NCBI GenBank assembly: GCA_934133195.1
Contig: CAKPAZ010000004.1
Coordinates: 1 to 64,000, forward strand
Direction: 5' to 3'
DNA: 64,000 nucleotides
DNA from: an uncultured Bacilli bacterium
GTDB lineage: Bacteria; Bacillota_I; Bacilli_A; ML615J-28; CAG-313
The notes under the pieces were generated by a model, which ran no database searches, had not been told where the DNA came from, and was given only the letters and a program-made list of their open reading frames with translations. The translations under genes and the position numbers were made by a program. Of the stretch, positions 1-9,515 are shown one piece after another (positions within the stretch are counted from its first letter, which is position 1; each line of letters opens with the position of its first letter).

Positions 1-20
1 TTAAAGACAATTAAATATTA

Positions 21-53
21 AAAATCATCTCTACATGTGTAGAGATGATTTTT
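21..53. terminator. Intrinsic terminator hairpin, probably bidirectional
   Basis: A near-perfect inverted repeat with 13-15 bp arms is flanked by A-run and T-run on either side. It would end a transcript entering from the left and could work in both directions. The rest of 1-183 holds a TATAAT at 144-149 that is a plausible -10 for the next gene; the -35 is unclear. Confidence 0.75.
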
Positions 54-183
54 AGCATATCACTGTCAAACTTGGGTGCTTACTCCTTTTTTTAGTTAGG
101 CCCACTTTAAGCCTTTTTTCTTTAAAAAGCAAAAGAAATATGTTATAATATTAAATAGTTAAAAAAAACAAAAGGGGAAAACA

Positions 184-1989
184 ATGAAAAAAGTAAAAGA
201 TTTTATTTTATCACTAATCTTACCAAGAAGAATGGCTAAATTTCGTAATATGCATTTCATTCTTGCTTTACTAATCTATTTAGTAGGAATGTTCTTAGCG
301 ATAGGTTCTCAGTTCATGGTATCAGAAAAATATGTTAAACAAGAAATGGGAAGAACCGAGTTCCAAGAATCTTTAAGTGGATACTATGATAGTGATAAAC
401 CTAACAAAACATTTAGAATGCAAAATCTAGAAATTACCAGTGATAATGGAGTAAGCCTTGATCCATCTAGTGATGACCTTACATCATATGATAAGCTTAT
501 TACCATTAAATATACAGGTGATACATCTAACTTAGATTTATATATGGCATTTATGGATTCTCTTGATGAAGACCTTCTAACCAAAGAAGAACCATCAAAA
601 GATGAAACTACCAACATCAAAAAATGCCTTCAAAACCTTATTGACTACCAAGCAAATGCCAAAGATGATACTTTAATGTTATATTTTGGTAAAGACACTT
701 TATATTATCATATGGGAAAACTTACAAATACATATACTCTTGAATCATCACTAAAAGAAGTATTACAAGAGTTTACGGCTGTTTCCGATTATAATATTAA
801 ATGCAGTCTTGCTTTAAGTAACTTAAGAAGATTAACTAAAGTTGATTTAGTTACTTTCATCAATAAAATGAATGAAGCCTTAGCTTTAGGACTTCCAAAG
901 TACAAAAGTGTAACCGAAAGTAACAATGTTGATTACTATATTGATAGTTACTTTAAAAAATATGGTATCTACCATAAAGTAATGGATGATGAAAACAATA
1001 AGTTTGTTGATTTAACCGTTGTCATTGATCCAAAACTTAATCTAAAGAGTGAAAATAAAGAAGATTGGCGTCTTACTTACTTTGATTATGAAGGATACTC
1101 TAAACAAGAAAGACAAAAAGATACAACTTATATTCTTTGTGTATTTACTTCTGAACGTTTCTTCTATGTTTATGACCTTGCTCAAAAGAATGAATCAGGT
1201 GTATATAAACAACTAGATTATAAAAATGCAAGTATTTTTGAAACATCAAGTACTGTAAATGATAAAGTATATTACCTACCTAATTCCGCTGATGAAATTG
1301 AATATAATGAATTTGGTGAATTTGATACTACTAAATGGACAAGAAAAGTAGGTCAAGATGATAAGTTTAACATCGAAGACTTTAATACAAATGAAGAACT
1401 TCGAAGTCGTATTAACATGGGTGATCTTTTAACCATCAAGCCCGCAAACCGTCATCTTCCTAACTTTTATGAAGCAGTTTATACGACTCATTCTAGAAGT
1501 TACTCATACAATGATTTCATTAGTGATGAGTTCTCAATTAAACTCCTTTATGGTAATTTAAATATTTTCTTACAAAAAGCAGTAGATAGAATGATTGCGA
1601 TTGACGCTGCTAACTATGAATTAGTTTATGCGATGCTCGCATTTGGCATTTTTATTCTCTTCCCATTAATTCTAACCCTTGTGGTATGGTTAATGTCAAA
1701 GAAGCTTGTAATGAAGAGATATCGTCAATATTATGCGATTGGTTCCATTGCTTATGCGATAACCGGTCTTGTAAGCTTTATCATTGGTTTCTTCGTATCA
1801 TTTGATCGTCTTGCTTTAATCTTGATGTTCGTTCAATCTTGGTATTTTATCTTTGTAACCTTTAGAATTAATACCGATCCGGCTTATAACACCCCAACGG
1901 ATGATTCCAATACCCCAAATAATAGTAATGATCCAGAACCTGTTAAATTCAAGCCTGTATCTGAACATCAATCTTCACAAATTGGATAA
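184..1989 (+). CDS. Membrane-anchored protein of unknown function (DUF1189-like layout)
   Basis: A 601-residue protein with one N-terminal membrane segment (about residues 24-45), a large polar domain of roughly 420 residues presumably outside the cell, and three C-terminal membrane segments (about 475-565). The tail after the last helix is Asn/Pro/Asp-rich. The N-terminal SLILPRR motif before the first helix and the overall layout recall DUF1189 membrane proteins, but no signature is clear enough to assign. The ATG follows a good AAAGGGG ribosome site. It is followed 60 bp later by the spoIIIAH-like gene, which may be only a neighbour. Confidence 0.75.
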   Translation: MKKVKDFILSLILPRRMAKFRNMHFILALLIYLVGMFLAIGSQFMVSEKYVKQEMGRTEFQESLSGYYDSDKPNKTFRMQNLEITSDNGVSLDPSSDDLTSYDKLITIKYTGDTSNLDLYMAFMDSLDEDLLTKEEPSKDETTNIKKCLQNLIDYQANAKDDTLMLYFGKDTLYYHMGKLTNTYTLESSLKEVLQEFTAVSDYNIKCSLALSNLRRLTKVDLVTFINKMNEALALGLPKYKSVTESNNVDYYIDSYFKKYGIYHKVMDDENNKFVDLTVVIDPKLNLKSENKEDWRLTYFDYEGYSKQERQKDTTYILCVFTSERFFYVYDLAQKNESGVYKQLDYKNASIFETSSTVNDKVYYLPNSADEIEYNEFGEFDTTKWTRKVGQDDKFNIEDFNTNEELRSRINMGDLLTIKPANRHLPNFYEAVYTTHSRSYSYNDFISDEFSIKLLYGNLNIFLQKAVDRMIAIDAANYELVYAMLAFGIFILFPLILTLVVWLMSKKLVMKRYRQYYAIGSIAYAITGLVSFIIGFFVSFDRLALILMFVQSWYFIFVTFRINTDPAYNTPTDDSNTPNNSNDPEPVKFKPVSEHQSSQIG

Positions 1990-2048
1990 AATTTATTCAT
2001 AATTTGGTTATCCCCATCATATATTTAAGTGATATTAGGGGGATAGAT

Positions 2049-2549
2049 ATGAAGAAAAATCAATTTGCTTTAATCTTTTTAACATTAGTTGTAATGCTTG
2101 CGGTGTGGTACATTAAGTCACCATTAAATAAGGTTGACAAAGATAAGAATAATCCAACAGATACACCAGTAATTTCAACAAGAGTTGCAGCTTTAACTTC
2201 TTTACGTGAGTCAGTGCGTGAGGAAAGAAGCTTAGAAGTTGCATCCCTTGATACAATTATTGCGAGTGCCGATACAACGGTATTACAAAAAGAAGAAGCA
2301 CTTAACAAAAAACAATCAATTTCTGATTTAACAGAAAAAGAAGTTTTGTTAGAACTTACCATTATGAACTTAGGCTACCAAGATGCATTCGTTCATGCAA
2401 CTAAGAATGGCGTAGAAGTCATCATTGTTGCAGATGAAGAAAATGCTGATGTTGTGGTTGAAATCATAGGTGAAGTTATGAAATCTTTTGAAGATACTAC
2501 TAATGTGGTAGTTAATTTCAAAAGTCTTACAGAACTATCAAATAATTAA
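2049..2549 (+). CDS. spoIIIAH: SpoIIIAH-like stage III sporulation protein
   Basis: A 166-residue protein with a short cytoplasmic N-terminus, one membrane helix (about 6-22), a variable linker, and a conserved helical and ring-building region (RESVREERS, then IIAS, TEKEVLLELTIMNLGYQDAFV). In the family this mother-cell protein binds forespore SpoIIQ and forms part of the channel across the engulfed forespore. The ATG at 2049 sits behind AGGGGGAT; the frame opens upstream at 2004 but has no better ribosome site. It is shorter than the roughly 218 residues of B. subtilis. No other spoIIIA gene lies beside it in this window, so the usual operon is split or starts elsewhere. Confidence 0.8.
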   Translation: MKKNQFALIFLTLVVMLAVWYIKSPLNKVDKDKNNPTDTPVISTRVAALTSLRESVREERSLEVASLDTIIASADTTVLQKEEALNKKQSISDLTEKEVLLELTIMNLGYQDAFVHATKNGVEVIIVADEENADVVVEIIGEVMKSFEDTTNVVVNFKSLTELSNN

Positions 2550-2552
2550 TTA

Positions 2553-2573
2553 GGGGGGATTCCCCCTTTTTTT
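2553..2573 (+). terminator. Intrinsic terminator after the spoIIIAH-like gene
   Basis: A GGGGG/CCCCC hairpin with a 4-nt loop is followed by seven T. It ends only 9 nt before the next start codon, so the RluA-family gene either has read-through or a promoter inside the upstream gene. Confidence 0.8.
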
Positions 2574-2582
2574 GAGGTGTAT

Positions 2583-3455
2583 ATGGGATACTTTATCAAA
2601 GAAATAAATGAAACAACAACTCTCCAACAATTTTTAAAAGACATGCATCTTGCATCATCAAAGATTAACTATCTAATTGACAATAAATTTTGTTTTGTAA
2701 ATGACAACATCTTAAAACGTGATTCTATCATTAACAAAGGTGACTACCTATTCATTGACCTTTCTAACTATGAAATAGAACAAAAAGCCTTTGACTTTCC
2801 AATTCCCGTTTTATATGAAGATGATTATATTATTATAGTCAACAAACCAGCTGGCTTTATTGTTCATAGTGATGGTGAGAAAAACTTAGATAATACCGTT
2901 ACTAACATGGTAGTTAACTACTTAAGAAAAAAGCATGATGAACATAATGTTTATCCCGTTCATCGCTTAGACCTAGAAACTACTGGATGCTTGATGTTTA
3001 CAAAAGATATTATATCTTTAGGATATTACAGTTATCAATTTGAAAATAAACAAGTCGAAAAAATCTATGAATGCTTAGTTGAGGGAAAAACCAACCTCAG
3101 TGGTTACATTACCTCAAATATCGGTAGTGATCGTCACCAAAACAATAAAATGGTAGTTACTAAAAATGGCCTTCCTGCGAAGACTTATTATGAAGTAGTA
3201 AGCTATTTAAAAAATTACTCCCTTTTAAAAGTAAAATTATTTACCGGTCGTACCCATCAAATAAGGGTTCATCTATCATCAATTGAACATCCGATTGTTG
3301 GTGACATTAAATATGGAAGTAAAACCAAATGTAAATCTCTCTTACTTCATTCATTAAGTCTTACTTTCTATAACTTTTCAACCGAAAACTATCAAACCGT
3401 CGAAGCAAAACTTCCGGATACAATGACAAAATTTGTATATTTATTGCAAAAATAG
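2583..3455 (+). CDS. RluA-family RNA pseudouridine synthase
   Basis: A 290-residue cytoplasmic enzyme that converts uridine to pseudouridine in rRNA or tRNA. An N-terminal S4-like part (about 12-70) precedes the catalytic domain with VNKPAG, the active-site HRLDLETTG motif (Asp nucleophile) and FTGRTHQIRVH near the end. Length and motif order match RluD/YhcT/YlyB-type proteins, and the exact target base cannot be read from sequence. ATG 2583 is chosen because GAGG lies 5 nt upstream; a GTG at 2577 would sit inside that ribosome site. Confidence 0.92.
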   Translation: MGYFIKEINETTTLQQFLKDMHLASSKINYLIDNKFCFVNDNILKRDSIINKGDYLFIDLSNYEIEQKAFDFPIPVLYEDDYIIIVNKPAGFIVHSDGEKNLDNTVTNMVVNYLRKKHDEHNVYPVHRLDLETTGCLMFTKDIISLGYYSYQFENKQVEKIYECLVEGKTNLSGYITSNIGSDRHQNNKMVVTKNGLPAKTYYEVVSYLKNYSLLKVKLFTGRTHQIRVHLSSIEHPIVGDIKYGSKTKCKSLLLHSLSLTFYNFSTENYQTVEAKLPDTMTKFVYLLQK

Positions 3456-3496
3456 TCTTTTAAGAGTATAATGTATTTTGAATTGAGGTATTAAAC

Positions 3497-4573
3497 ATGA
3501 GAAAAACAATTAAATTTTTATTTCTTTTTGTGATTTTTGGTTTAATTTTTACTTTTGTAAGTTGTGTTGAATCAAATAATCCTGGTGAAGATGATAACCC
3601 AAAACCAGAAGATCCTGTAGAGGTAAAACTAGATGCTCCAACTGACTTAAAAGTTGAAGTGGTAAACGATTTAGTAAAAATTACTTATAAAGTAGTAGAA
3701 AATGCATCATTCCATATGGTATTAATCAGAAATGATAAAAAAGAAGTTGTAAAACAACAAAAACTTGGAATGTTTGATTCTACTTATGTATTCTATCAAA
3801 AAGACTTAAAAGATGGAGATTACACTGTTTCAGCCTATGCAATAGGTGATGGTACTAAGTATTTAGATTCAGATGAAACAGAAACTGTTTCTTTAACTAT
3901 CAAAGTTGAAATTGTAAACCCTGACCCAGATCCAGATCCAGACCCTGATCCTGATCCAAATCCAGTTTTAATTCCTTATTATAAGGCAGCTGAAGGTAAA
4001 AAAGGAAATGAACTTTTAAAATCTTTAAGAACTATTATAACTGATACTCATAAAAAGGTTACAAGTTATGCTGATTGTAAGAAATACTTACAAAATGCTG
4101 ATGAAGACCCTAAAAACTCAAATAATATGATTCTATTCTATACTGGTGAATCAATTAAGAAAACAGAAAACATGAACATCTGGAATCGTGAACACGTATG
4201 GGCTCAAAGCCTTGGATGGTTCACAACAAGTCAAGCAGGTGCTGACTTACATCACATTCGTCCATGTGATCCTAAAGTAAACAGTAGTCGTGGAAACAAA
4301 AAATTTGGTACTGCCTCATCATACTATACACCAACTGATGAATATAAAGGTGATGTTGCTCGTATTATCTTCTATCTAAAGACAAGATATTCACAATCAG
4401 ATAGTTATGATTTCCCACGCATTGCACAATCTCTTAAACTTCTATTAGAATGGAATAAACTAGATCCAGTAAGTGAACTAGAAGTAAATCGTAATAACTA
4501 TATCGCAAAAATCCAAGGTAATCGTAATCCATTTATTGATTATCCTGAATTTGCAGATATGATTTGGGGATAA
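3497..4573 (+). CDS. Secreted endonuclease I family lipoprotein
   Basis: A 358-residue protein with a lipoprotein signal (lipobox FVSC, Cys23), an Fn3-like beta domain (about 45-135), an Asp-Pro repeat linker (about 147-158) and a C-terminal endonuclease I domain. The nuclease part shows NREHVWAQSLGW, ADLHHIRP and NSSRGNKKFG, the His-metal type active site of EndA/NucM enzymes. It probably degrades extracellular DNA for nutrition. RBS GAGGT precedes the ATG. Confidence 0.9.
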   Translation: MRKTIKFLFLFVIFGLIFTFVSCVESNNPGEDDNPKPEDPVEVKLDAPTDLKVEVVNDLVKITYKVVENASFHMVLIRNDKKEVVKQQKLGMFDSTYVFYQKDLKDGDYTVSAYAIGDGTKYLDSDETETVSLTIKVEIVNPDPDPDPDPDPDPNPVLIPYYKAAEGKKGNELLKSLRTIITDTHKKVTSYADCKKYLQNADEDPKNSNNMILFYTGESIKKTENMNIWNREHVWAQSLGWFTTSQAGADLHHIRPCDPKVNSSRGNKKFGTASSYYTPTDEYKGDVARIIFYLKTRYSQSDSYDFPRIAQSLKLLLEWNKLDPVSELEVNRNNYIAKIQGNRNPFIDYPEFADMIWG

Positions 4574-4590
4574 TCCTATAAACAATGAAC

Positions 4591-4624
4591 AAAGAGAATA
4601 CATGTTAAAATGTATTCTTTTTTA
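4591..4624 (+). terminator. Intrinsic terminator after endonuclease I
   Basis: Nine-bp arms (AGAATACAT/ATGTATTCT) close a 6-nt loop, followed by a T-run. Confidence 0.75.
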
Positions 4625-4759
4625 AATTTATAGAATTTATATACTTTTATTATTAAATTTAATTAATTTAAAAACAATTAGATTCGAATAAAATTGCGCT
4701 ATTATATATTTTTATTTAGAATTATGATATACTTTTATTATAATAAACTATAAATATAA

Positions 4760-4884
4760 GTTAGCTCTGGTGGTTGGAAAGTTGGAAAGTCACCAAAAAT
4801 ACATTTTCATCAACTTTAGGAAGATCTGTTGGCAGATTTATAGCAAATTATGTTCCAAATTATATATTTGAAAATTTATTCTAA
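4760..4884 (+). pseudogene. Broken 3' end of an unidentified gene
   Basis: Two frames joined at an A5 run (4795-4799) read as one plausible protein tail: SSGGWKVGKSPK, then after a one-base shift NTFSSTLGRSVGRFIANYVP and ending at TAA 4882. There is no start codon. It looks like the C-terminus of a longer secreted or toxin-like protein whose body has been lost. The composition is more protein-like than chance in such AT-rich DNA, but the family is unknown. Confidence 0.4.
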
Positions 4885-4898
4885 AAAGGAGTATTTTG

Positions 4899-5360
4899 AT
4901 GATAAAAATTAAATTGAATTTATTTGAATCTATAGTTGGTGCTATATTATTTCCGAATATTGGTATATTTTTTACAACAATTTTCTTGATTATTTCCTTA
5001 ATAGTTAAGCAAGACCCTGTTATTTATAAAGGAATTTTAATTTCATATATTATCTTTTTTACTTTGATGATTCTTTCAATAATTATTTGTTTATTGATTA
5101 ATAAAAAAAGTAGAAAAGAGTTTATCTTAAATAATAACGAAATTAAATTTCTTGATCAAAAATATGAAACAAATCAAGTAAGTTCCTGTGAGTACTTTGT
5201 ATGTAAGTGGTATGCATTGCCAATAGCAGTAATCTATAAACAACAAGCAGCAGGATTAATAACTTTTAAATTTAATTCTGGTAAAAAAATTCAATTTAAA
5301 ATATTATATAAATATTACCTAAAATTGAAAGATAAATTTAAAAATATTATTGTTAAATAG
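4899..5360 (+). CDS. Small membrane protein, unknown function
   Basis: A 153-residue protein with two hydrophobic helices (about 10-36 and 45-68) and a C-terminal cytosolic part of about 80 residues that may form a small beta domain (KKSRKEFILNNNEIKFLD). AAAGGAG lies 7 nt before ATG 4899. Codon use is very AT-rich, unlike the flanking housekeeping genes. It starts 14 nt after the broken toxin-like gene end, a position typical of immunity genes left behind after toxin loss; that role is a guess. Confidence 0.6.
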   Translation: MIKIKLNLFESIVGAILFPNIGIFFTTIFLIISLIVKQDPVIYKGILISYIIFFTLMILSIIICLLINKKSRKEFILNNNEIKFLDQKYETNQVSSCEYFVCKWYALPIAVIYKQQAAGLITFKFNSGKKIQFKILYKYYLKLKDKFKNIIVK

Positions 5361-5392
5361 AAATTACTTTAATAAGCAAAAAAACTAGGTGA

Positions 5393-5509
5393 GTTTACCG
5401 ATTCTGTAAATTCTTGTATGCATTTATAGCAATTGGATATACTACGCTTGGTTTTTATGTGATCTATGAATTGATATTAATTTTCTTATCTAGAGCACTA
5501 AGATTATAA
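5393..5509 (+). pseudogene. Remnant C-terminus of a membrane protein
   Basis: A 38-codon open stretch without a start encodes an aromatic-rich hydrophobic tail (FLYAFIAIGYTTLGFYVIYE) ending at TAA 5507. It looks like the last membrane helix of a lost gene. Low confidence because the stretch is short. Confidence 0.3.
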
Positions 5510-5556
5510 AAATAAATAATTAAAGAATTGTTTTTTAGTTAGTAAGGAGAAATAAC

Positions 5557-6105
5557 ATGAAAGAGTTGAATGAAAATTTAGATTTTAAAGAATTATTGAA
5601 AAATATGGTGATTACTAAAATTAATTTTGTAAGAGGATTAGGTATAGTTGAAAATAGATTTGAGTTATTATTTTTAGGAGATAATGAAGAAATCAAAATT
5701 GAAATTGAAACTAATTTTAGGATAAGAAGTAATAATGAACTCTTATTAAGTTTTAATGATCTATACTTGGATTTAAATCGAAAAGAAATGAGTGTAAAAA
5801 AATATCGAAGTCAAACAAATATAGAAAAATCATATTTAAGCCAACAATTAGAAGCTATTAATACAATGTTGTTTAATACAAAACCTAAAAATATCATTAT
5901 TAAACCATATGGTGATTTCTACATATCTTTTTATAAAAAAGGTATTGTAATAGAAATCCTAAATGATACCCACTTAGAAGATGCTTGTTTATATAGATTG
6001 ATTTATAAAAGTGATAAAATTAATTACGCTTTTGAATGTTGTGTTCAAAATAATAAATTAGTTATTAGAAAGTTAAATCCTTATTATTCATCTTTTAAAA
6101 AATAA
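5557..6105 (+). CDS. Hypothetical cytosolic protein
   Basis: A 182-residue protein without signal or membrane helix, alternating predicted beta strands and charged loops (for example GLGIVENRFELLFLGDNEEIKIEIE). GGAG precedes the ATG. No known family is recognised. It belongs to the AT-rich orphan cluster at 4760-6718. Confidence 0.6.
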   Translation: MKELNENLDFKELLKNMVITKINFVRGLGIVENRFELLFLGDNEEIKIEIETNFRIRSNNELLLSFNDLYLDLNRKEMSVKKYRSQTNIEKSYLSQQLEAINTMLFNTKPKNIIIKPYGDFYISFYKKGIVIEILNDTHLEDACLYRLIYKSDKINYAFECCVQNNKLVIRKLNPYYSSFKK

Positions 6106-6175
6106 TAAGTAATAATGATTTTTTAAATTTAATGATATGCGTAATAATTTGATACATTAACAGGAGAACGTTAAA

Positions 6176-6718
6176 ATGGAAGATTTCTTTAAGTTTGATG
6201 ATAAACGAATAGTTTTTAAATTATTTTTATTCATCTGCATTATTGTTTTTATTGAATTAATATTTTCAATTAAAATAATTGAAGTATTTGTTCCATCATT
6301 GTTTGTTTTTATAATATTAATTATTGCGACAATATTTACATATAATGAAGGAATCCATTTTAATTATAACAATGGAAAAATAGTTATAGTTAAAGGAATG
6401 ATGATTAAGACTATAGAAATGAAAGAGGTAAAATACTTCAATATTGAAGAAATATATAAAACAAAGGGAAATATCATTACTCAAAAACTTGTAGATACTT
6501 ATGATCAAGTTAATTTACCTTCTAAATATGTTTATAATAAAGGTAAAGTTTTTAATATAATTTTTTATATGAAGAAAGTTGGAAATATAAGTATATACTA
6601 TGGTTGGCTTTATCGAACAAAATCAATTCAAAGAATTAACAGTCAATTGAAACAATTTGAAAAAATTAAAGAGAATTTTATGAGATATAAAAAACATTAT
6701 ACTATTAATAATTATTAA
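6176..6718 (+). CDS. Membrane protein with a possible PH-like domain
   Basis: A 180-residue protein with two N-terminal membrane helices (about 15-35 and 38-58) followed by a beta-rich region (FNYNNGKIVIVKGMMIKTI) and a basic helical tail. The order (helix pair then small beta domain) is the same as in the gene at 4899, suggesting paralogous or functionally parallel proteins, although sequences have diverged. GGAG lies 9 nt before the ATG. No family is assigned with confidence. Confidence 0.6.
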   Translation: MEDFFKFDDKRIVFKLFLFICIIVFIELIFSIKIIEVFVPSLFVFIILIIATIFTYNEGIHFNYNNGKIVIVKGMMIKTIEMKEVKYFNIEEIYKTKGNIITQKLVDTYDQVNLPSKYVYNKGKVFNIIFYMKKVGNISIYYGWLYRTKSIQRINSQLKQFEKIKENFMRYKKHYTINNY

Positions 6719-6784
6719 TATTAAAATTTTGTAAAAGTTGATTATACAAATTTATATAATCAATATAATAAAGATACATAAAAA

Positions 6785-6838
6785 GGTGTCTAGTACTACA
6801 TTATTATGATGTAATACTAAACACCTTTGTTTTTTATT
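6785..6838. terminator. Terminator between convergent genes
   Basis: A long imperfect hairpin (GGTGT...ACACC with about 17 paired positions) followed by T-rich DNA at 6826-6839. It ends the plus-strand orphan cluster and lies directly beyond the stop of the minus-strand ATPase. Confidence 0.7.
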
Positions 6839-6843
6839 TAATG

Positions 6844-9459
6844 TTATTGTTTTTTACGACTACATAATTTAACAATTTCCATTATGATTACTGTTAAGAA
6901 ACTTAAAGCAATAGCAATTAATAAGTATTTAATGTCTAAGGCAATTAAGTTAAAGGCACTATTTAAACCTGGAATGTAACAAATTAGGATTTGTAAGGCA
7001 AGACCTAATACAAAGGCAATAATTAGATAGAAGTTGTTAAAAGTCTTTTTATTAAAGATTGAATGATGTGATTTAATATTGAATGCATGGAATAATTGAC
7101 ATGTTGATAGGGTAATGAAGGCCATTGTTTGACCTAATTCATGTGAGTGGTTATTACCAATCGCATAAGATATAAGAGAAAGAAGACCTATCATGATACC
7201 TTGCCAAATAATGTCAAAGCCAAGTCCACGTGCGAAGAAGTGTTCATTCTTATCTCTAGGATTTTCTTTCATAACGTCATCTTCAGTTTTTTCCATACCT
7301 AAAGCAAAGGCAGGTAAACTATCAGTGATTAGGTTAATCCATAATAGATGAGTCGCAACAAGTGGGGTACCAAAAGATAAACTACTGATTAAAGAGATGA
7401 CAGAAGCAAGGAAAATACATAAAACTTCACCAATGTTACTTGATAGAAGATATTGGACAACTTTTTGAATGTTAGCATAGATGCCACGACCTTCTTTAAC
7501 GGCAGTTACAATGGTTGAAAAGTTATCATCGGTTAAAACTACATCAGCAGCTTCTTTAGCAACATCGGTACCAGTAATACCCATTGCACAACCAATATCA
7601 GCTTTCTTTAAGGCTGGTGAGTCATTAACTCCATCTCCAGTCATCGCAACAATCGCTCCTTTTTGTTGCCATGCTTTAACGATTCTAACTTTATCTTCGG
7701 GAGCAACTCTCGCATAAACGGAGTATTTTTCAATATTTTTAAACAATTCTTCATCACTAAGACTTGATAACTCTTTGCTTGAGATAGCAGTAGTACCTTC
7801 TTTTAAGATACCAAGTTCTAAAGCAATGGCTTTTGCTGTTAAAACGTGGTCACCAGTAATCATGATGGTTCTAATGCCAGCATCACTAGCTTCTTTGATC
7901 GCTTTCTTAACTTCAGGTCTTGCGGGGTCAATCATTCCGACTAAACCTAAGAAGTTTAAGTTATTTTCAATTTCATCAATATTTAAGTTTTGAGGTAGGA
8001 AATCAATTATTTTGTAACCAACCCCAAGGACTCTTAAAGCTGATTCAGCCATTTCGTTATTCGCAAGCCCCGCTTTTTTAGTTTCATTAGTTGGAATGGA
8101 ATGCCTGATAACAACATCAGGAGCACCTTTAGTAATTACAAGGTATTTTCCTGAATATGCGAAGATGGTTGTCATTAATTTTCGATCAGAGTCAAAAGGT
8201 AGGTCAGCAACTCTTTTTAAGTTACTATATGTAGGTTCTTTGACATACTTGTCTCTCGCAATAAGAAGAGCAACCTCAGTAGGGTCACCAATGGATTTAG
8301 TTACGCCATCTTTTTCTTCATATGATGCATCAGTACAAAGAGCAAAAAATTCAAGCATTTTAGCTTCTTCAAAGCTTAAATTATCAGTGATATCTTTAAT
8401 GGTAGTATGATATAGTTTCATAACTGTCATTTTATTTTGGGTTAGAGTTCCGGTTTTGTCTGAACAAATGATGTTTGCACAACCTAAAGTTTCAACGGCT
8501 GGAAGTTTTTTAACGATAGCCTTTTGTTTTGCAAGACGTTGAACACCGATTGCAAGAACAACAGTAACAACGGTGGTTAAACCCTCAGGTATCGCGGCAA
8601 CTGCAAGGGCAATCGCATTCTTAAAAGCATCTAAAACGCCACCATCGGTTTTCTCAACTAACTTTAAACAAAATACGATAACACAAATAGCAATACACAT
8701 AATACCAATTACTTTAGCAATTTGATTTAACTTTTGTTGAAGTGGTGTAATCTCATCATCAGTATCAATCAAAGCTTTCGCGATCTTTCCAATTTCGGTA
8801 TTCATACCAGTTTCGGTTGTAATGGCATAAGCTTTACCATAAGTAACATAAGTAGAAGAAAATAAAGTGTTACTCATATCACCAATTCCGTGAATTTCGC
8901 CTGTGATTAAATCTTCGTTCTTATTTACGGCAGTACTTTCACCAGTTAAGGCACTTTCATCAACCATAAGGTTAGAAGAAGAAATGATTCTCGCATCAGC
9001 AGGAATAAAGTCACCAGCTTCAACATAGAAGATATCCCCAGGAACAATATCGGCTGATTCAATGGTTATAAGTTTACCATCACGTAAAACCTTGGAATGG
9101 GGTGTACTTAGTTTCTTTAAAGCATCAAGAGATTTTTCCGCGTTACTTTCTTGGATAGCTCCAATGAAAGCATTGGAAATGATAACAACCACAATAATGA
9201 TGGTTTCAATCCATTCTTTATCTTCTACCCAACCTTTTGTATCGATGATTACGGGTAGAACTGCGGCGATAACTAAGATAATAACTAAAAAGTCGGCGAA
9301 CTGCGATAAGAATTTAACAATGAATGGTGTTTTCTTTTTGCCTTCGATGACGTTTTTTCCATAAGTTTTTAATCTTTTTTCTGCTTCACTACTTGAAAGA
9401 CCAAAAGTGTCTGAACTTTCAAATTCATTTAATAATTCTTGACATGTTTTTTGTTTCAT
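6844..9459 (-). CDS. P2-type cation ATPase, probably Mn2+ (or Ca2+) exporter
   Basis: An 871-residue P-type ATPase of the PacL/SERCA group with a full set of motifs: TGES in the actuator domain, phosphorylated Asp334 in DKTGTLTQ, TGDGVNDSPA in the hinge, and ten expected membrane helices. Ion-site residues are kept: PEGL in M4, NxxE in M5 (SSNIGEV) and NLITDSLPA in M6. Such enzymes pump Ca2+ or Mn2+ out of the cytosol at the cost of ATP. The sequence alone suggests Ca2+, but the yybP-ykoY leader argues for Mn2+, as known for the L. lactis YoaB type. GGGAGG lies 5 nt before the ATG. Confidence 0.93.
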   Translation of the reverse strand: MKQKTCQELLNEFESSDTFGLSSSEAEKRLKTYGKNVIEGKKKTPFIVKFLSQFADFLVIILVIAAVLPVIIDTKGWVEDKEWIETIIIVVVIISNAFIGAIQESNAEKSLDALKKLSTPHSKVLRDGKLITIESADIVPGDIFYVEAGDFIPADARIISSSNLMVDESALTGESTAVNKNEDLITGEIHGIGDMSNTLFSSTYVTYGKAYAITTETGMNTEIGKIAKALIDTDDEITPLQQKLNQIAKVIGIMCIAICVIVFCLKLVEKTDGGVLDAFKNAIALAVAAIPEGLTTVVTVVLAIGVQRLAKQKAIVKKLPAVETLGCANIICSDKTGTLTQNKMTVMKLYHTTIKDITDNLSFEEAKMLEFFALCTDASYEEKDGVTKSIGDPTEVALLIARDKYVKEPTYSNLKRVADLPFDSDRKLMTTIFAYSGKYLVITKGAPDVVIRHSIPTNETKKAGLANNEMAESALRVLGVGYKIIDFLPQNLNIDEIENNLNFLGLVGMIDPARPEVKKAIKEASDAGIRTIMITGDHVLTAKAIALELGILKEGTTAISSKELSSLSDEELFKNIEKYSVYARVAPEDKVRIVKAWQQKGAIVAMTGDGVNDSPALKKADIGCAMGITGTDVAKEAADVVLTDDNFSTIVTAVKEGRGIYANIQKVVQYLLSSNIGEVLCIFLASVISLISSLSFGTPLVATHLLWINLITDSLPAFALGMEKTEDDVMKENPRDKNEHFFARGLGFDIIWQGIMIGLLSLISYAIGNNHSHELGQTMAFITLSTCQLFHAFNIKSHHSIFNKKTFNNFYLIIAFVLGLALQILICYIPGLNSAFNLIALDIKYLLIAIALSFLTVIIMEIVKLCSRKKQ

Positions 9460-9469
9460 TTTTACCTCC

Positions 9470-9515
9470 CAAAAACAAAAAAATAGACCCTATTCTAACT
9501 AGTAGAATAAGGTCT
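9470..9515 (-). terminator. Riboswitch expression-platform terminator
   Basis: On the minus strand AGACCTTATTCTA pairs with TAGAATAGGGTCT (one G-U), followed by a T-rich tract. Its 5' arm contains the AGACCTT that also closes aptamer helix P1, so aptamer folding and terminator formation exclude each other: metal binding should allow read-through into the ATPase. Confidence 0.85.

Noticed and set aside
3929..3964. Asp-Pro repeat in the endonuclease as a functional tandem repeat
   Set aside because: It is a common flexible linker between domains; no separate function is indicated.
7481..9364. Several long open frames antisense to the P-type ATPase
   Set aside because: They have no ribosome sites or family resemblance, and the opposite strand encodes a full ATPase with all motifs.
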